Below are positions 13,711 to 22,469 of a stretch of 44,297 nucleotides of DNA, piece by piece. Where the stretch lies: the IMG/VR virus record IMGVR_UViG_3300025117_000118, positions 1-44,297 of that record; one strand, written 5' to 3'. The translations under genes and the position numbers were made by a program. This stretch comes from a virus. A model generated the notes under the pieces. That model did not search any database and had not been told where the DNA came from. It worked only from the letters and a program-made list of their open reading frames with translations. Numbering within the stretch: position 1 is the first letter of the stretch; each line of letters opens with the position of its first letter.

Positions 13711-15320
13711 TGAAATTAATAATTAACCCTGAAACTGGATATCTTGAATGGATCGCCAACCGTGCTACAGAGATAAGGATTACTGATGCGGGTGGCTTTT
13801 TTGCATCCACAGATGTTGAAGGTGCTTTACAGGAATTGGGCGGGGCAGGTGGGGCTGGGGATGTTGTTGGACCCGCCGGAGCAACCGCAGACGATATTGT
13901 TTTGTTTGATGGCGCAACTGGCAAACTTATCAAAGACAGCGGGGTAAAGATAACTGACCTACAACCAGCAGGGGCTTATCTGACAAACGTATCAGGTGAG
14001 GATCATTCCACATTAGGGAATCTGGATTACGCATCGGCAGGACATACTGGCTTTGCCCCAGCTTTAGGCGCAGATGATAACTATGTAACCGATGCTGAAA
14101 AGTTGGTTATCGGGAACACGTCAGGGACGAACAGCGGAGATAACGCCGCTAATAGTAATTATGATATAGGTTCTGACACGCAGGCGTGGGATGTTATATT
14201 AGACACTATTTCAGCGTTGGCAAATGCTTCAGGTGCTTTGACCAATGATGGGGCTGGTGCGTTGAGTTGGGCGGCTGGTGGAGATATATCAGGTACAGGT
14301 ATAGTAGGGCAGGTCGCTGAATTTGTAACCAACACAAAGACCATTCAGGCGGCGAACATTATTGCCCCTGCTAATCTATTGACATTAGTGGCTGGTGCGC
14401 CTTACAGTCTGACCGTTCCTGCTACTGGTACGGTTGCTTTATTAGCGACTGCGAATGTGTTCACTACAAACCAAAAAATAAACTGCAACTCTACAACGGC
14501 TTTTCTGGTAGAACAGGACGGGGTGAAAGATAATGTTTTAGTAGTAGATACAACGAATGATAAGGTTACGGCATCTGGTTTTATTGTTGCGAACTCTGGC
14601 GGGTTCACAGTTGCAATGGGGGGGCTTCCTGGATATACGGCAACCTATGGTGGTTTGTGGGGTGGACAGGTAACACCTAGCGCAACTAATTACGCTTTCC
14701 TTGCATCAGCGAATGAAACGGTTTTTAACACACCGGCAACAAAAACGCTTGGTTTTAGGATAGGAAACACTAATGTTATGACTATTGGTGAAGATACGTT
14801 AGTTGCAGACGCCATGACTGTTTATAGAAGTTTAATTGTGACAGGCGGTGGAGGGAACAATATACAAACGATAATAAGAGCCAATGTCAGCCAAACAGTA
14901 AATGTAATTCAGCAGAGAAAAAGTGATAATACTGTTGTTATCTATACAACCAACTCTGGAAGTGTTTATGTGGCAGACAAAATCATGTTTACCCAAACAG
15001 ATGGTAACGAATACATTGATTCATTGGCTGATGGGTATTTGGATTATGGGGCTACAACGGCACATAGATTTAATAATAATCTGACGATAGGGGCTGGAAC
15101 AGCAGCAACAGATTACACACTAACATTTGATGGGGAAACTAATGACGGTGTAATAACTTGGATGGAGGATGAGGCGCGCTTTGACTTCTCCCACCCAATT
15201 AAAATGGGTAATGTAAAAACAGGTGCTACGCAAGCGGCTGCTGGAGCGGCTGCTGGTGAAATTTGGAAAACCGCAAGCCACGCATCGCTACCGGATAATG
15301 TTCTTCTCATAGGAGTATAA
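13710..15320 (+). CDS. Fibre-like or appendage-like structural protein
   Basis: 536 aa. The N-terminus has the module GDVVGPAGATADDIVLFDG and the phrase KDSGVKITDL, both common in phage tail-fibre and tail-spike stalks. The rest is low in charge, rich in Gly, Ala, Thr, Val and Asn, consistent with extended beta structure, and includes TGGGGNNIQTII and WMEDEARFDFSHPIKMG. A fibre between portal and prohead protease is an unusual location. It might be a head fibre or a misplaced receptor-binding protein. Confidence 0.65.
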   Translation: MKLIINPETGYLEWIANRATEIRITDAGGFFASTDVEGALQELGGAGGAGDVVGPAGATADDIVLFDGATGKLIKDSGVKITDLQPAGAYLTNVSGEDHSTLGNLDYASAGHTGFAPALGADDNYVTDAEKLVIGNTSGTNSGDNAANSNYDIGSDTQAWDVILDTISALANASGALTNDGAGALSWAAGGDISGTGIVGQVAEFVTNTKTIQAANIIAPANLLTLVAGAPYSLTVPATGTVALLATANVFTTNQKINCNSTTAFLVEQDGVKDNVLVVDTTNDKVTASGFIVANSGGFTVAMGGLPGYTATYGGLWGGQVTPSATNYAFLASANETVFNTPATKTLGFRIGNTNVMTIGEDTLVADAMTVYRSLIVTGGGGNNIQTIIRANVSQTVNVIQQRKSDNTVVIYTTNSGSVYVADKIMFTQTDGNEYIDSLADGYLDYGATTAHRFNNNLTIGAGTAATDYTLTFDGETNDGVITWMEDEARFDFSHPIKMGNVKTGATQAAAGAAAGEIWKTASHASLPDNVLLIGV

Positions 15321-15617
15321 ATGAGCGCAACCTTCAAGGTGATAGGAACGGATATAAAGATAATATTCGAGTACACAGCAGAAGCTACAAAGGTGCAAAC
15401 TATAGTTGGCGAGTGCGCCGAACATCTTTGGTGACATGGTTACGGAGATCACGGGACAGAGGATAAACCGATATTGTTTGACAGTTTGACGAATCAACAG
15501 AAACTAAATCTGGTTGATGTTTATGTAAGGGATGTTATCATGAACGCCGCCAACACGAACAAGTCTTTGAAAGCGCAGGAATTGGCAAGAGTTGGAGTTG
15601 AGAAACTAGACTTATGA
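15321..15617 (+). pseudogene. Small head-module gene with in-frame TGA (possible readthrough)
   Basis: From the ATG at 15321 the frame reads 37 codons, meets TGA at 15432-15434, then continues in the same frame for 60 more codons to TGA at 15615-15617. Both halves read as one protein: ECAEHLW, stop, HGYGDHGTEDKPILFDSLT, then a helical end. GGAG precedes the start and the second stop overlaps the following ORF. TGA ends many genes in this window, so it is not generally reassigned. Options are a mutation or sequencing error, or leaky readthrough; the base after the stop is C, the leakiest context. Confidence 0.6.
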
Positions 15618-15628
15618 AAGGAAATGAG

Positions 15629-15799
15629 ATGACCAAAGAAGAATTGCAAAAGAAATTCGCAGAAGAATACGCAGAACTTGTAAAAAAGCACGGGTATCAG
15701 ATAGCATTTCAACCAATCTGGAAACAGAGCATGGACACTGGTACGTTCAGTTTACAGATACAGGCGGTAATTATTGAGAATCCGAAAGCGAATGGTTGA
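15629..15799 (+). CDS. Small protein, copy 1 of a tandem paralogous pair (56 aa)
   Basis: ATG at 15629 with AAAGGA upstream is chosen over an in-frame ATG at 15614 that overlaps the preceding stop. The core EYAELVKKHGYQIAFQPIWK followed by QSMDTGTFSLQI matches the next gene position for position. Unknown role; in similar operons such short conserved proteins lie in the head module. Confidence 0.65.
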   Translation: MTKEELQKKFAEEYAELVKKHGYQIAFQPIWKQSMDTGTFSLQIQAVIIENPKANG

Positions 15800-15831
15800 T
15801 GTATTTGGGTATCTGGTGTAAAGGATAGGAA

Positions 15832-16029
15832 ATGGAAAAGCAGACTGATTCAAAAGAGAAACAGAAAACCCCGCAGGAATTTGCTGCCGCATATCAATCT
15901 TTGTGTAGTTCGTTCGGGTATCAACTGGCATTTGTGCCTCAATGGAAACAATCTCTTGACACTGGTGTTTTTGGTTTAACTATAAAGACTGCCATTGTTA
16001 AACTTGAGGAAAAGAAGGAAGGAAATTAG
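15832..16029 (+). CDS. Small protein, copy 2 of the tandem pair (65 aa)
   Basis: AAAGGATAGGAA precedes the ATG. Its core AYQSLCSSFGYQLAFVPQWK and QSLDTGVFGLTI aligns without gaps to the preceding gene, including GYQ-AF-P-WKQS-DTG-F. The N-terminus is extended by a charged segment. The pair evidently arose by duplication. Confidence 0.65.
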   Translation: MEKQTDSKEKQKTPQEFAAAYQSLCSSFGYQLAFVPQWKQSLDTGVFGLTIKTAIVKLEEKKEGN

Positions 16030-16587
16030 TTGGTAAAGATCGCAGTTTATTGCCCAAAAACATTTTTCCGCTACCAGACGGTAAAGGACAGCATTTCTTT
16101 GTTCATGCGCAAAAAGACCGCGCCTGAAGTTAAGGCATTGTTCAGGCAAACTGTTTATGGGTGGAGCCACAAACCAAGATTCCAACAGAAACTAACGAAC
16201 CGCCCTGACTATATGGCAATGTCTGTTTGGGCAAGCGGCGATAACGCCAACCAGTATTCTTTGGTAAACTTTGGAACAAGACCGCACACGATATATCCTG
16301 TAAACGCTAAAATGCTTCGATTCAAATGGGGAGGGCGTGGAAGTTATCGTGCATCTACCACGCCTGGAAAACTAATGAGCAAACGCCATTACAAAACGGG
16401 TCCGGTCAGAAGTTTTCTATCAGTAGATCACCCAGGTTTCGAGGCGCGCCGATTTGACCAAACCATTGCCGAACAATATAGGGACACATTCAAAAAGGAC
16501 ATGCGCACAGCCATACGCGCCGCCGTTTCAGCAGAGATGAAACGAGGTAACAGGGAAAGCGAAGCCTTGCATAGTGCAACAAGTTAG
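16030..16587 (+). CDS. HK97 gp10-like head-tail connector or minor tail protein
   Basis: 185 aa starting at TTG 16030 with AAGGA 6 nt upstream. The stretch NFGTRPHTIYPVNAKMLRF, then GPVRSFLSVDHPGFEARRF, is the hallmark of the HK97 gp10-like family (Y/F-GTxPHxIxP, K-L-F, V-HPG). This family closes the connector between head and tail. Its placement here, before the protease and capsid genes, is earlier than usual. Confidence 0.75.
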   Translation: MVKIAVYCPKTFFRYQTVKDSISLFMRKKTAPEVKALFRQTVYGWSHKPRFQQKLTNRPDYMAMSVWASGDNANQYSLVNFGTRPHTIYPVNAKMLRFKWGGRGSYRASTTPGKLMSKRHYKTGPVRSFLSVDHPGFEARRFDQTIAEQYRDTFKKDMRTAIRAAVSAEMKRGNRESEALHSATS

Positions 16588-16591
16588 TATA

Positions 16592-16619
16592 TTACATTTG
16601 TCACATATTGTGCTATAAT
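16592..16619 (+). promoter_or_regulatory. Promoter of the protease-capsid block
   Basis: TTACAT (16592-16597), 16 bp, TATAAT (16614-16619) with TGC before it. TTGTCA also lies exactly 10 bp upstream of the -10. The leader would be only about 10 nt and contains AGAGG before the ATG at 16636. Confidence 0.6.
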
Positions 16620-16635
16620 CAGAAAAGAGGTAGCC

Positions 16636-19356
16636 ATGAACAAACAGCAAAAGAAAAACAATTCAAGGGCAAAACGATTGGCGCAGAAAGCAAAGAAATC
16701 GCGCCAGTTGGAAGTATTGGAAGATGAGCAGGATATTCTTGAAGAAACCCTTGAAGATGATGTCATGGATGAATTTGAAGAAGAGGAAGGCGAGGTTGAA
16801 ATAAAGGAAAAGGAATATCACGGCAATTGGGATGCCAGGTCTTTTTCTGAACTTGATGCTGCAATGGAGGCTGAGAAAAAAGCCGAAAAGGTGCAGGAAA
16901 CATCATACATGGTTCAAGACCTTGTTCGCAACATCATCAGGGAACCCAACTTTAGCCTTGAACAGAAAACAGTCGCAATAAAATCTGTTGCGGATGATTT
17001 TTCTTCACGTGTTCGACAGATCATGGAAGATCCGATGATAAAGGAAACCAGTGAAGATGTCGATACTCTCATGCTTGAGGCTACCCTGGCGCGGGATAAG
17101 CGCGATATGAGCCTGCTTGAGGGTATAAAAGATGTCTTTTCAAAGGCAACCCTTTCTTCTTCGGCAAGGGAAAATCTATCTGATTCACAGTTTGCGCTTG
17201 TAATTACAAAGGACGGCAAAAAGATACGCAAATATCCCATCCACAATAAATGTCTGCATGGTGACACGGAAATATCATTGCTTGATGGACGTAGCATTCC
17301 GATAAAAGACTTGGTTGGGCAAGAGGTTTGGGTTTACTCTTTTAATATCAAACAAAAAGCGATTGTTCCTGCGATGGCAAAAAATATACGCAGAACAGTT
17401 GTAAATGAGCCAATGTTGGAAATAACACTAGACAATGGGGAATCAATCAAGTGCACATATAACCATAAATTCCTATTAAGGAACGGGAAATATTGCGAGG
17501 CTCAATTGCTAAATGTTGGCGATTCTATAATGCCACTTTATAGAAAAAAAGTTGAACAGCGTAACCGCAAACTTTATGAGCAGGTCTATCAACCATGGTA
17601 TCGAAAGTGGGAATGGACACACCACCTTGTTAACAGAGAATATAACCAATCACCATTAATGGATGGAAATATAATTCACCATGTAAATGAAAATGGTTTT
17701 GATAATACCCCAAATAATTTGGTAGAGATGTCCCGCCAATCCCACTGCGCCTTGCATGGAGAGAAAAATGGTTGGAATCATCTTGAAACGCTGAAAGAAG
17801 GCAGTAGAAACCGCTGGTTGCGTTCTGGGGAGCACAAAAAACAATCTCTTCTTATGAAGGAAGAAAACAAAAGGCGCAAGATTGATGGGCGTATGGATGA
17901 AATATCAAAAAAGATTTCATTTGCCAATAGTGGAAAATTGTCATTTGACGATATACTTGTCAATAATATTTGGGAAAAATATATTGCAGGGGCTTCTTAT
18001 ACTTCTCTTGAAAAAGAATATCATGTTAGCAGACCAACAATTCAAAAACATTTCAAGAGACTTGGGCTTCCACTAAAAAAAGAAGTTGAATCTTTTAATA
18101 ACCATAAAATTACAAAAATAGTAATTTCTGGTAATTTTGATGGGTATGATATGGAAGTGCCAAAATATAATAATTTTGCAATATCTGATGGGGTATTTGT
18201 TCACAATTCGCACGTTCGGGATGCGCTGGCTCGTGCGGCACAGATGATGAAACGTGGTGGAGCGGACGCAGAGGACGCAAAAGCCGCTCTGCCAAAGATA
18301 CGTTCTGCCGCAAAAGAAATGGGCATTGGCGCAGATATGGAAAAAGATAACAATGCCATTGTCATTGAAAAAGATATGAATGGCGATTGGCGCGCAGTAA
18401 TGTGGGTAACAAATAATTTCATAGATTGGGATGGAGAGATCATTGCGGAGGACGCCCACAAGGAATATGTTGATTGGGTGAACAAGAACAAGGACTTGAT
18501 GCCTGTTTTTGTCACATGGCATACACCTGGAACTGCCAGAGAGAACCAATTGGATTATATTGATTATGTCAATGGGTTTCTTATTGGAAGTGCAAAGTTG
18601 ACCGAGAAAGAGGCAGTCCAACTTTTGAAGGCAAAGAAAATAACCAATCTTGGAATGTCTCACGGGTCATTTGCTCTTGAAAGAGATAAGAATGATAGAA
18701 GGATCGTAACCAAATATCGTATGTATGAAGTATCGGACTTGCCACTTGAGAATGCAGCAAATCCGTTCACAAATATTGAAACAATCAGCAAGGAGGTTGA
18801 TATGGATAAAAGCAAATATCTTTCCGCCATTTTAGGTGATGAACTGGCGGAAAAATACCTCAAGAGAACCGAGTTGAAGCAGAAAGAGTTGCAGGATGCC
18901 GGTATTGAGGAAAAGAACAAGAAAGAGGAACCGGAGGGTGTGATACCAGAAACCACGGCAAAGGTTGAGGAAACAAAACCTGTGGAAAAAGATACCCTTG
19001 ACACCGATTCCATCGTTGAGCGTGTCAAAAAGGAGATCGAGATCGATGGTTTGAGTGAAACGATCACACTTCTTTTGGAAAATTCGCAGAAGGTTCCCAT
19101 CCTTGAAGGATTAGTGAAAGACCTGATGAATTCCAAAGAGGATGATCTTGTCAAGATGTTGACACCGCCTGCTTCACAACGCTTCCCGTGGACAAAGGAT
19201 AAACAGCCTTCAAAGAAGGAAGATAATATCCTCAAGGAAGACAATGAAGAGGACAAGAAATTGAAGGCTTCTGCCCCTGGTATCATTCCAGAGGGTGAAG
19301 ATTATTGGCTCTCGCGAGAGTTTGGGGTAGCCCCGCTCGAAGCAGAGAAGGCATAA
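16636..19356 (+). CDS. Prohead protease precursor interrupted by an intein
   Basis: 906 aa before splicing, about 587 after. N-terminal extein (1-205) is very acidic then helical, probably a scaffold-like region. Residues 206-524 are an intein. The C-terminal extein resumes at SHVRDALARAAQMMKRGG and leads into a prohead-protease domain: GDWRAVMWVTNNFIDWDGEI, the candidate catalytic His in VTWHTPG, and Ser in GMSHGSFALERD. The tail is helical, acidic and lysine-rich, as expected of a cleaved scaffold fusion. It would process head proteins during capsid maturation and lies directly before the capsid gene. The spliced junction HNK-SHVRDAL matches the uninterrupted form expected for this family. 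Confidence 0.82.
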   Translation: MNKQQKKNNSRAKRLAQKAKKSRQLEVLEDEQDILEETLEDDVMDEFEEEEGEVEIKEKEYHGNWDARSFSELDAAMEAEKKAEKVQETSYMVQDLVRNIIREPNFSLEQKTVAIKSVADDFSSRVRQIMEDPMIKETSEDVDTLMLEATLARDKRDMSLLEGIKDVFSKATLSSSARENLSDSQFALVITKDGKKIRKYPIHNKCLHGDTEISLLDGRSIPIKDLVGQEVWVYSFNIKQKAIVPAMAKNIRRTVVNEPMLEITLDNGESIKCTYNHKFLLRNGKYCEAQLLNVGDSIMPLYRKKVEQRNRKLYEQVYQPWYRKWEWTHHLVNREYNQSPLMDGNIIHHVNENGFDNTPNNLVEMSRQSHCALHGEKNGWNHLETLKEGSRNRWLRSGEHKKQSLLMKEENKRRKIDGRMDEISKKISFANSGKLSFDDILVNNIWEKYIAGASYTSLEKEYHVSRPTIQKHFKRLGLPLKKEVESFNNHKITKIVISGNFDGYDMEVPKYNNFAISDGVFVHNSHVRDALARAAQMMKRGGADAEDAKAALPKIRSAAKEMGIGADMEKDNNAIVIEKDMNGDWRAVMWVTNNFIDWDGEIIAEDAHKEYVDWVNKNKDLMPVFVTWHTPGTARENQLDYIDYVNGFLIGSAKLTEKEAVQLLKAKKITNLGMSHGSFALERDKNDRRIVTKYRMYEVSDLPLENAANPFTNIETISKEVDMDKSKYLSAILGDELAEKYLKRTELKQKELQDAGIEEKNKKEEPEGVIPETTAKVEETKPVEKDTLDTDSIVERVKKEIEIDGLSETITLLLENSQKVPILEGLVKDLMNSKEDDLVKMLTPPASQRFPWTKDKQPSKKEDNILKEDNEEDKKLKASAPGIIPEGEDYWLSREFGVAPLEAEKA
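17251..18207 (+). mobile_element. Intein with HNH homing endonuclease domain (319 aa)
   Basis: In-frame insertion starting with Cys (CLHGDTEISLLDGR, typical block A) and ending VFVHN before Ser, the expected splice junction. Block B is CTYNHKFLLRNG. The middle carries IIHHVNENGFDNTPNNLVEM, an HNH endonuclease core, plus a helix-turn-helix-like stretch (ASYTSLEKEYHVSRPTIQKH). It can splice itself out and, with an active endonuclease, spread to empty alleles. AT content is higher than in the exteins. Confidence 0.85.
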
Positions 19357-19366
19357 GGAGGATATT

Positions 19367-20878
19367 ATGAATAGATCCTATGTAGACGGTACTGTAGATC
19401 CAAGGAATGTCGTTACGGCATTCATGGAACTGCTTACCAAAAATTACGACACGCTTCAGAAAGCACAAACTGTCGGCGCACCTGTCGGACCCTATGTGCA
19501 TGGTGCTGGCGGGATGTTTGGTGTTCGCGGATTAGACCGCGGTGTTATTTCAACACACACCCAGATCACAGGGTCGTTGGGAGAATTAATCCCCATTGTT
19601 GATTCCATTGACACCAACCCGCTATTCCCATACATCACTGGCTTTCTGCGCTCTGACCAACAGGAAAAAGATGCGGTTTGTGATAACCCAACAGAAGCAG
19701 CCCCGATGAAAACCTGTATCCAGACCACACAGTTTGGGCGCAAGGAATTCAAGACACGCCAGATCGAGATCAACCGTATTGGTCAGCGAATCAACCGTGG
19801 CGAATTCCTTGACCTTCAGGTTTTGAACGGTCCGCTTGTCAACCAGATGGGTGGATTGATGCAGAACTTCTATGGACTGCGAAACCAACAGGCTGCACTT
19901 GCAGGACGCGAAATGGTGATGCGCATGATCGAAGTTGGCGTTGCCTACCAGAGATGGTTCTGCCCGACTGTCTATACCGGAAACCCTGCGAACAACTCCG
20001 CTGGTGGCGGGTATAAGGAATTTGCCGGACTTGACCTGTTGATCGGAACAACCAAGGTTGATGCTTTGACCGGAACATCCTGCCCATCGCTTTATTCAGA
20101 TGTGAAAGACTTTTCATATCGCCAGGTAGATGATGTGAATGACCCTGACCTGGTAAAGACGATCACAACCATGATGCGGATATTGAAACGCAAAGCGGTT
20201 CAGCAGAACCTTGCCCCTGTTGATATTCGTATTGTCATGCGAGAACCTCTGTTCTATGCCATCACAGAAGTATGGCCATGCCGCTACATCAGTTACCGAT
20301 GCACAACCAATCCTGATGAAGTCATTGCGAACCTGGATGCGGCAGCCGCAGTCCGAATGCGCGACGAAATGCGCACTGGAATGTACCTGCTCATTGACGG
20401 CGTGAAAGTTCCTGTTGTTGTTGACGACTGCATCATGGAAGAGAACAATGCAGACAACGGCACGATTCCTGCTGGCGGATTCGCAAGCGACATCTACTTT
20501 GTTCCTTTCTCTGCACGCGGTGGAACACTACGAACACTTTACTGGGAATACTTCAACTACAACCAGGATGTTCTTCCTGACATCACCCCGATAAAGGGTG
20601 GGACGTTCTTCTGGACAGATGGTGGCGCATTCCTGTGGGGTGTGAAACCTCCTGACAACTGGTGTATTGAGTGGATTTCAAAGGTTGAACCACGATTGAT
20701 ACTGAAAACCCCTCAGTTGGCTGGACGACTACAGAATGTTGTTTATGTACCTCTCCAGCACGTGGATGATCCTCTGCCTTCACAGGATTACCATGTCAAT
20801 GGTGGTGTTTCAACGGGCTATCCTACAGCTTCTCCGTACAGTGAGTTTAATCTCAGTGGCCCCGGAATGGGAGCCTAA
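19367..20878 (+). CDS. Major capsid protein
   Basis: 503 aa, preceded by AAGGAGG. It follows the prohead protease directly and ends at a strong terminator, the expected arrangement for a highly expressed capsid gene. The sequence is soluble, rich in Gly, Asn, aromatic residues, with no enzyme motif (for instance GRKEFKTRQIEINRIGQRIN and YWEYFNYNQDVLPDIT). HK97-type fold is inferred from the context with the protease. Confidence 0.8.
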   Translation: MNRSYVDGTVDPRNVVTAFMELLTKNYDTLQKAQTVGAPVGPYVHGAGGMFGVRGLDRGVISTHTQITGSLGELIPIVDSIDTNPLFPYITGFLRSDQQEKDAVCDNPTEAAPMKTCIQTTQFGRKEFKTRQIEINRIGQRINRGEFLDLQVLNGPLVNQMGGLMQNFYGLRNQQAALAGREMVMRMIEVGVAYQRWFCPTVYTGNPANNSAGGGYKEFAGLDLLIGTTKVDALTGTSCPSLYSDVKDFSYRQVDDVNDPDLVKTITTMMRILKRKAVQQNLAPVDIRIVMREPLFYAITEVWPCRYISYRCTTNPDEVIANLDAAAAVRMRDEMRTGMYLLIDGVKVPVVVDDCIMEENNADNGTIPAGGFASDIYFVPFSARGGTLRTLYWEYFNYNQDVLPDITPIKGGTFFWTDGGAFLWGVKPPDNWCIEWISKVEPRLILKTPQLAGRLQNVVYVPLQHVDDPLPSQDYHVNGGVSTGYPTASPYSEFNLSGPGMGA

Positions 20879-20895
20879 TCCGAATAGTCTAGACT

Positions 20896-20930
20896 ACTGG
20901 GAGGAGAGAATTTCTCCTCCCAGTTTTATT
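20896..20930 (+). terminator. Strong terminator after the capsid gene
   Basis: ACTGGGAGGAGA and TCTCCTCCCAGT form a 12-bp perfect stem with a 5-nt loop, followed by TTTTATT. Confidence 0.92.
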
Positions 20931-20941
20931 ACATTTGTCAG

Positions 20942-20969
20942 TTGAAATCTGTGTGTTTAGGGGTATAAT
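20942..20969 (+). promoter_or_regulatory. Promoter of the homing endonuclease and sugar cassette
   Basis: TTGAAA (20942-20947), 16-bp spacer, TATAAT (20964-20969). Confidence 0.65.
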
Positions 20970-21035
20970 GGAGCCATAAAGTAATGCATTTGGCTAATGC
21001 AAACGTGCTGCGCTTCCCAGCCCTTTATGGTTCCA
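20969..21035 (+). ncRNA. Structured leader RNA with possible pseudoknot
   Basis: TGGAGCCATAAAG (20969-20981) pairs with CTTTATGGTTCCA (21023-21035) over 13 bp with one G-U. Inside, TGCATT/AATGCA (20985-20990, 20996-21001) forms a hairpin whose loop contains GGCT (20992-20995), which can pair with AGCC at 21019-21022. It lies in the leader of the HNH-AP2 gene, 28 nt before the ATG. It has the compact build of a riboswitch or regulatory leader but matches no class I recognise. Confidence 0.5.
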
Positions 21036-21063
21036 CTATACCTCGGAAGCACAAAGGAAGCAG

Positions 21064-21528
21064 ATGAAAAAAATTCCATTAACACAAGGCAAATACGCTA
21101 TCGTTGATGATGATATGTTTGATTATCTGAATCAATGGAAATGGCATTTAAGTAGGTTTGGATATGCAGTTAGAAAACCCGGACCCGAACAGATTTATAT
21201 GCATAGGGCAATACTTAAGTCAGAAAAGGGGACGTCAACAGATCACATCAATCACGATAAACTTGATAATAGACGAGAGAATCTGCGCATTTGCACCACA
21301 AGTCAAAACATGAGAAACAGAGGAAAGCAGGCAAATAACACATCTGGATATAAAGGTGTTTTTTGGAGTATCCCTGCAAAAAAATGGAGAGCGCAAATAA
21401 CTGTTATGAAAAAGTCAATTCATTTGGGCTTATTCACTACGCCAAAAGAAGCCGCCAAAGTGTATAATAAAGCAGCCATAAAACACTTTGGCGAGTTTGC
21501 CAGATTAAATATTGTGGAGGAAGCATGA
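21064..21528 (+). CDS. HNH homing endonuclease with AP2 DNA-binding domain
   Basis: 154 aa with AAAGGAAG upstream. Residues 46-83 form the HNH core: MHRAIL, then TDHINHDKLDNRRENLRICT with the HNH residues, then QNMRNRG. Residues 94-150 (SGYKGVFWSIPAKKWRAQI and the tail EAAKVYNKAAIKHFGEFA) are an AP2-type DNA-binding domain. Such free-standing genes move by cutting DNA at intron-less or empty sites. It has its own promoter and leader and is inserted between capsid and sugar genes, overlapping the next start by 4 bases. Confidence 0.88.
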   Translation: MKKIPLTQGKYAIVDDDMFDYLNQWKWHLSRFGYAVRKPGPEQIYMHRAILKSEKGTSTDHINHDKLDNRRENLRICTTSQNMRNRGKQANNTSGYKGVFWSIPAKKWRAQITVMKKSIHLGLFTTPKEAAKVYNKAAIKHFGEFARLNIVEEA

Positions 21529-22469
21529 TAAAAACATCTAATTTGTTTGTTACTGGTGGAGCTGGGACTTTTGGACACGCGCTTGCAAAAAGGCGTAAGA
21601 AAGAAGGGTGGACAGGAAAGTTAACTGTTTATTCCACGGACACAATGAAACACGAGAAAATGAGAAGGGAATATCCAGATATTACTTTTATTCAGGGAGA
21701 TATTCGCAATCCAGAAACTCTTTACAATGGAATGGTCGGACACGATATTGTTATTCATGCCGCCGCAGTCAAGGTAATTCCCGCATCCGAATATAATACC
21801 ATTGACACAATTGATGTTAACATAAATGGAACATTGACTGTTTGTGCCACGGCGGTTCAGGCGAATATCAAGCATGTTCTGAATATATCGACCGACAAGG
21901 CAGCACATGCTTGCAACGCGTATGGGTCTACGAAGTATTTAACTGAAAAGATATTGCAGGAATATGCAAGGCAGGGTTTTGATACACAATTTCATTTAGT
22001 TAGATTCGGCAATGTTTTAGAGAGCAACGGTTCTGTTATCGAAGCATGGAAAAAGCGGGTTGATGCTGGACTTCCTATATTGATAACCGATCCAGATATG
22101 ACAAGGTATTGGTTGTCACCAGATCAGGCGGTAGAATTTGCCATTAAAGCATTATCCCTTGAAAGCGGACATATTTTTGTACCTTTACTCCCATCGCTAT
22201 CAATCGGAAAATTGGCAGAATATACCGTTGGAGATGTTGAGCAGGAAGAAATACCTGTGCGTCCTGGCGAAAAGAAAGATGAAACGCTAATCACAAAAGA
22301 GGAAGCAAAGTTTGTTTCGGTATTCTTAAGTCAAAAAATTGGTACTATGCCGTGGTTCGATCTATCGCCAACGACAGAAGAAGTTGATACCATACCTGTT
22401 TCGCCGTACACATCAGATACGTCCCGTGAATTGACCAAAGAAGAACTGTTGGAACTATTGAATGACTGA
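21525..22469 (+). CDS. Nucleotide-sugar 4,6-dehydratase (SDR, PseB/CapD-like)
   Basis: 314 aa. NAD(P)-binding GGAGTFG at 11-17; active-site TDK at 123-125 and Tyr133/Lys137 in AYGSTK; the phrase STDKAxxxxNAYGxTK is characteristic of UDP-GlcNAc inverting 4,6-dehydratases such as PseB and FlaA1. The product would be a 4-keto-6-deoxy sugar. The C-terminus (after about residue 280) is an acidic tail. It overlaps the glycosyltransferase that follows. The exact nucleotide sugar is not provable here. Confidence 0.8.
   Translation: MIKTSNLFVTGGAGTFGHALAKRRKKEGWTGKLTVYSTDTMKHEKMRREYPDITFIQGDIRNPETLYNGMVGHDIVIHAAAVKVIPASEYNTIDTIDVNINGTLTVCATAVQANIKHVLNISTDKAAHACNAYGSTKYLTEKILQEYARQGFDTQFHLVRFGNVLESNGSVIEAWKKRVDAGLPILITDPDMTRYWLSPDQAVEFAIKALSLESGHIFVPLLPSLSIGKLAEYTVGDVEQEEIPVRPGEKKDETLITKEEAKFVSVFLSQKIGTMPWFDLSPTTEEVDTIPVSPYTSDTSRELTKEELLELLND

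Noticed and set aside
15432-15434. Genome-wide TGA recoding
   Set aside because: Many genes here use TGA as their only plausible stop, often in ATGA overlaps.
18073-18663. 196-aa minus-strand ORF opposite the intein end
   Set aside because: Its residues show no motif, and the sense strand has clear intein and protease signatures.
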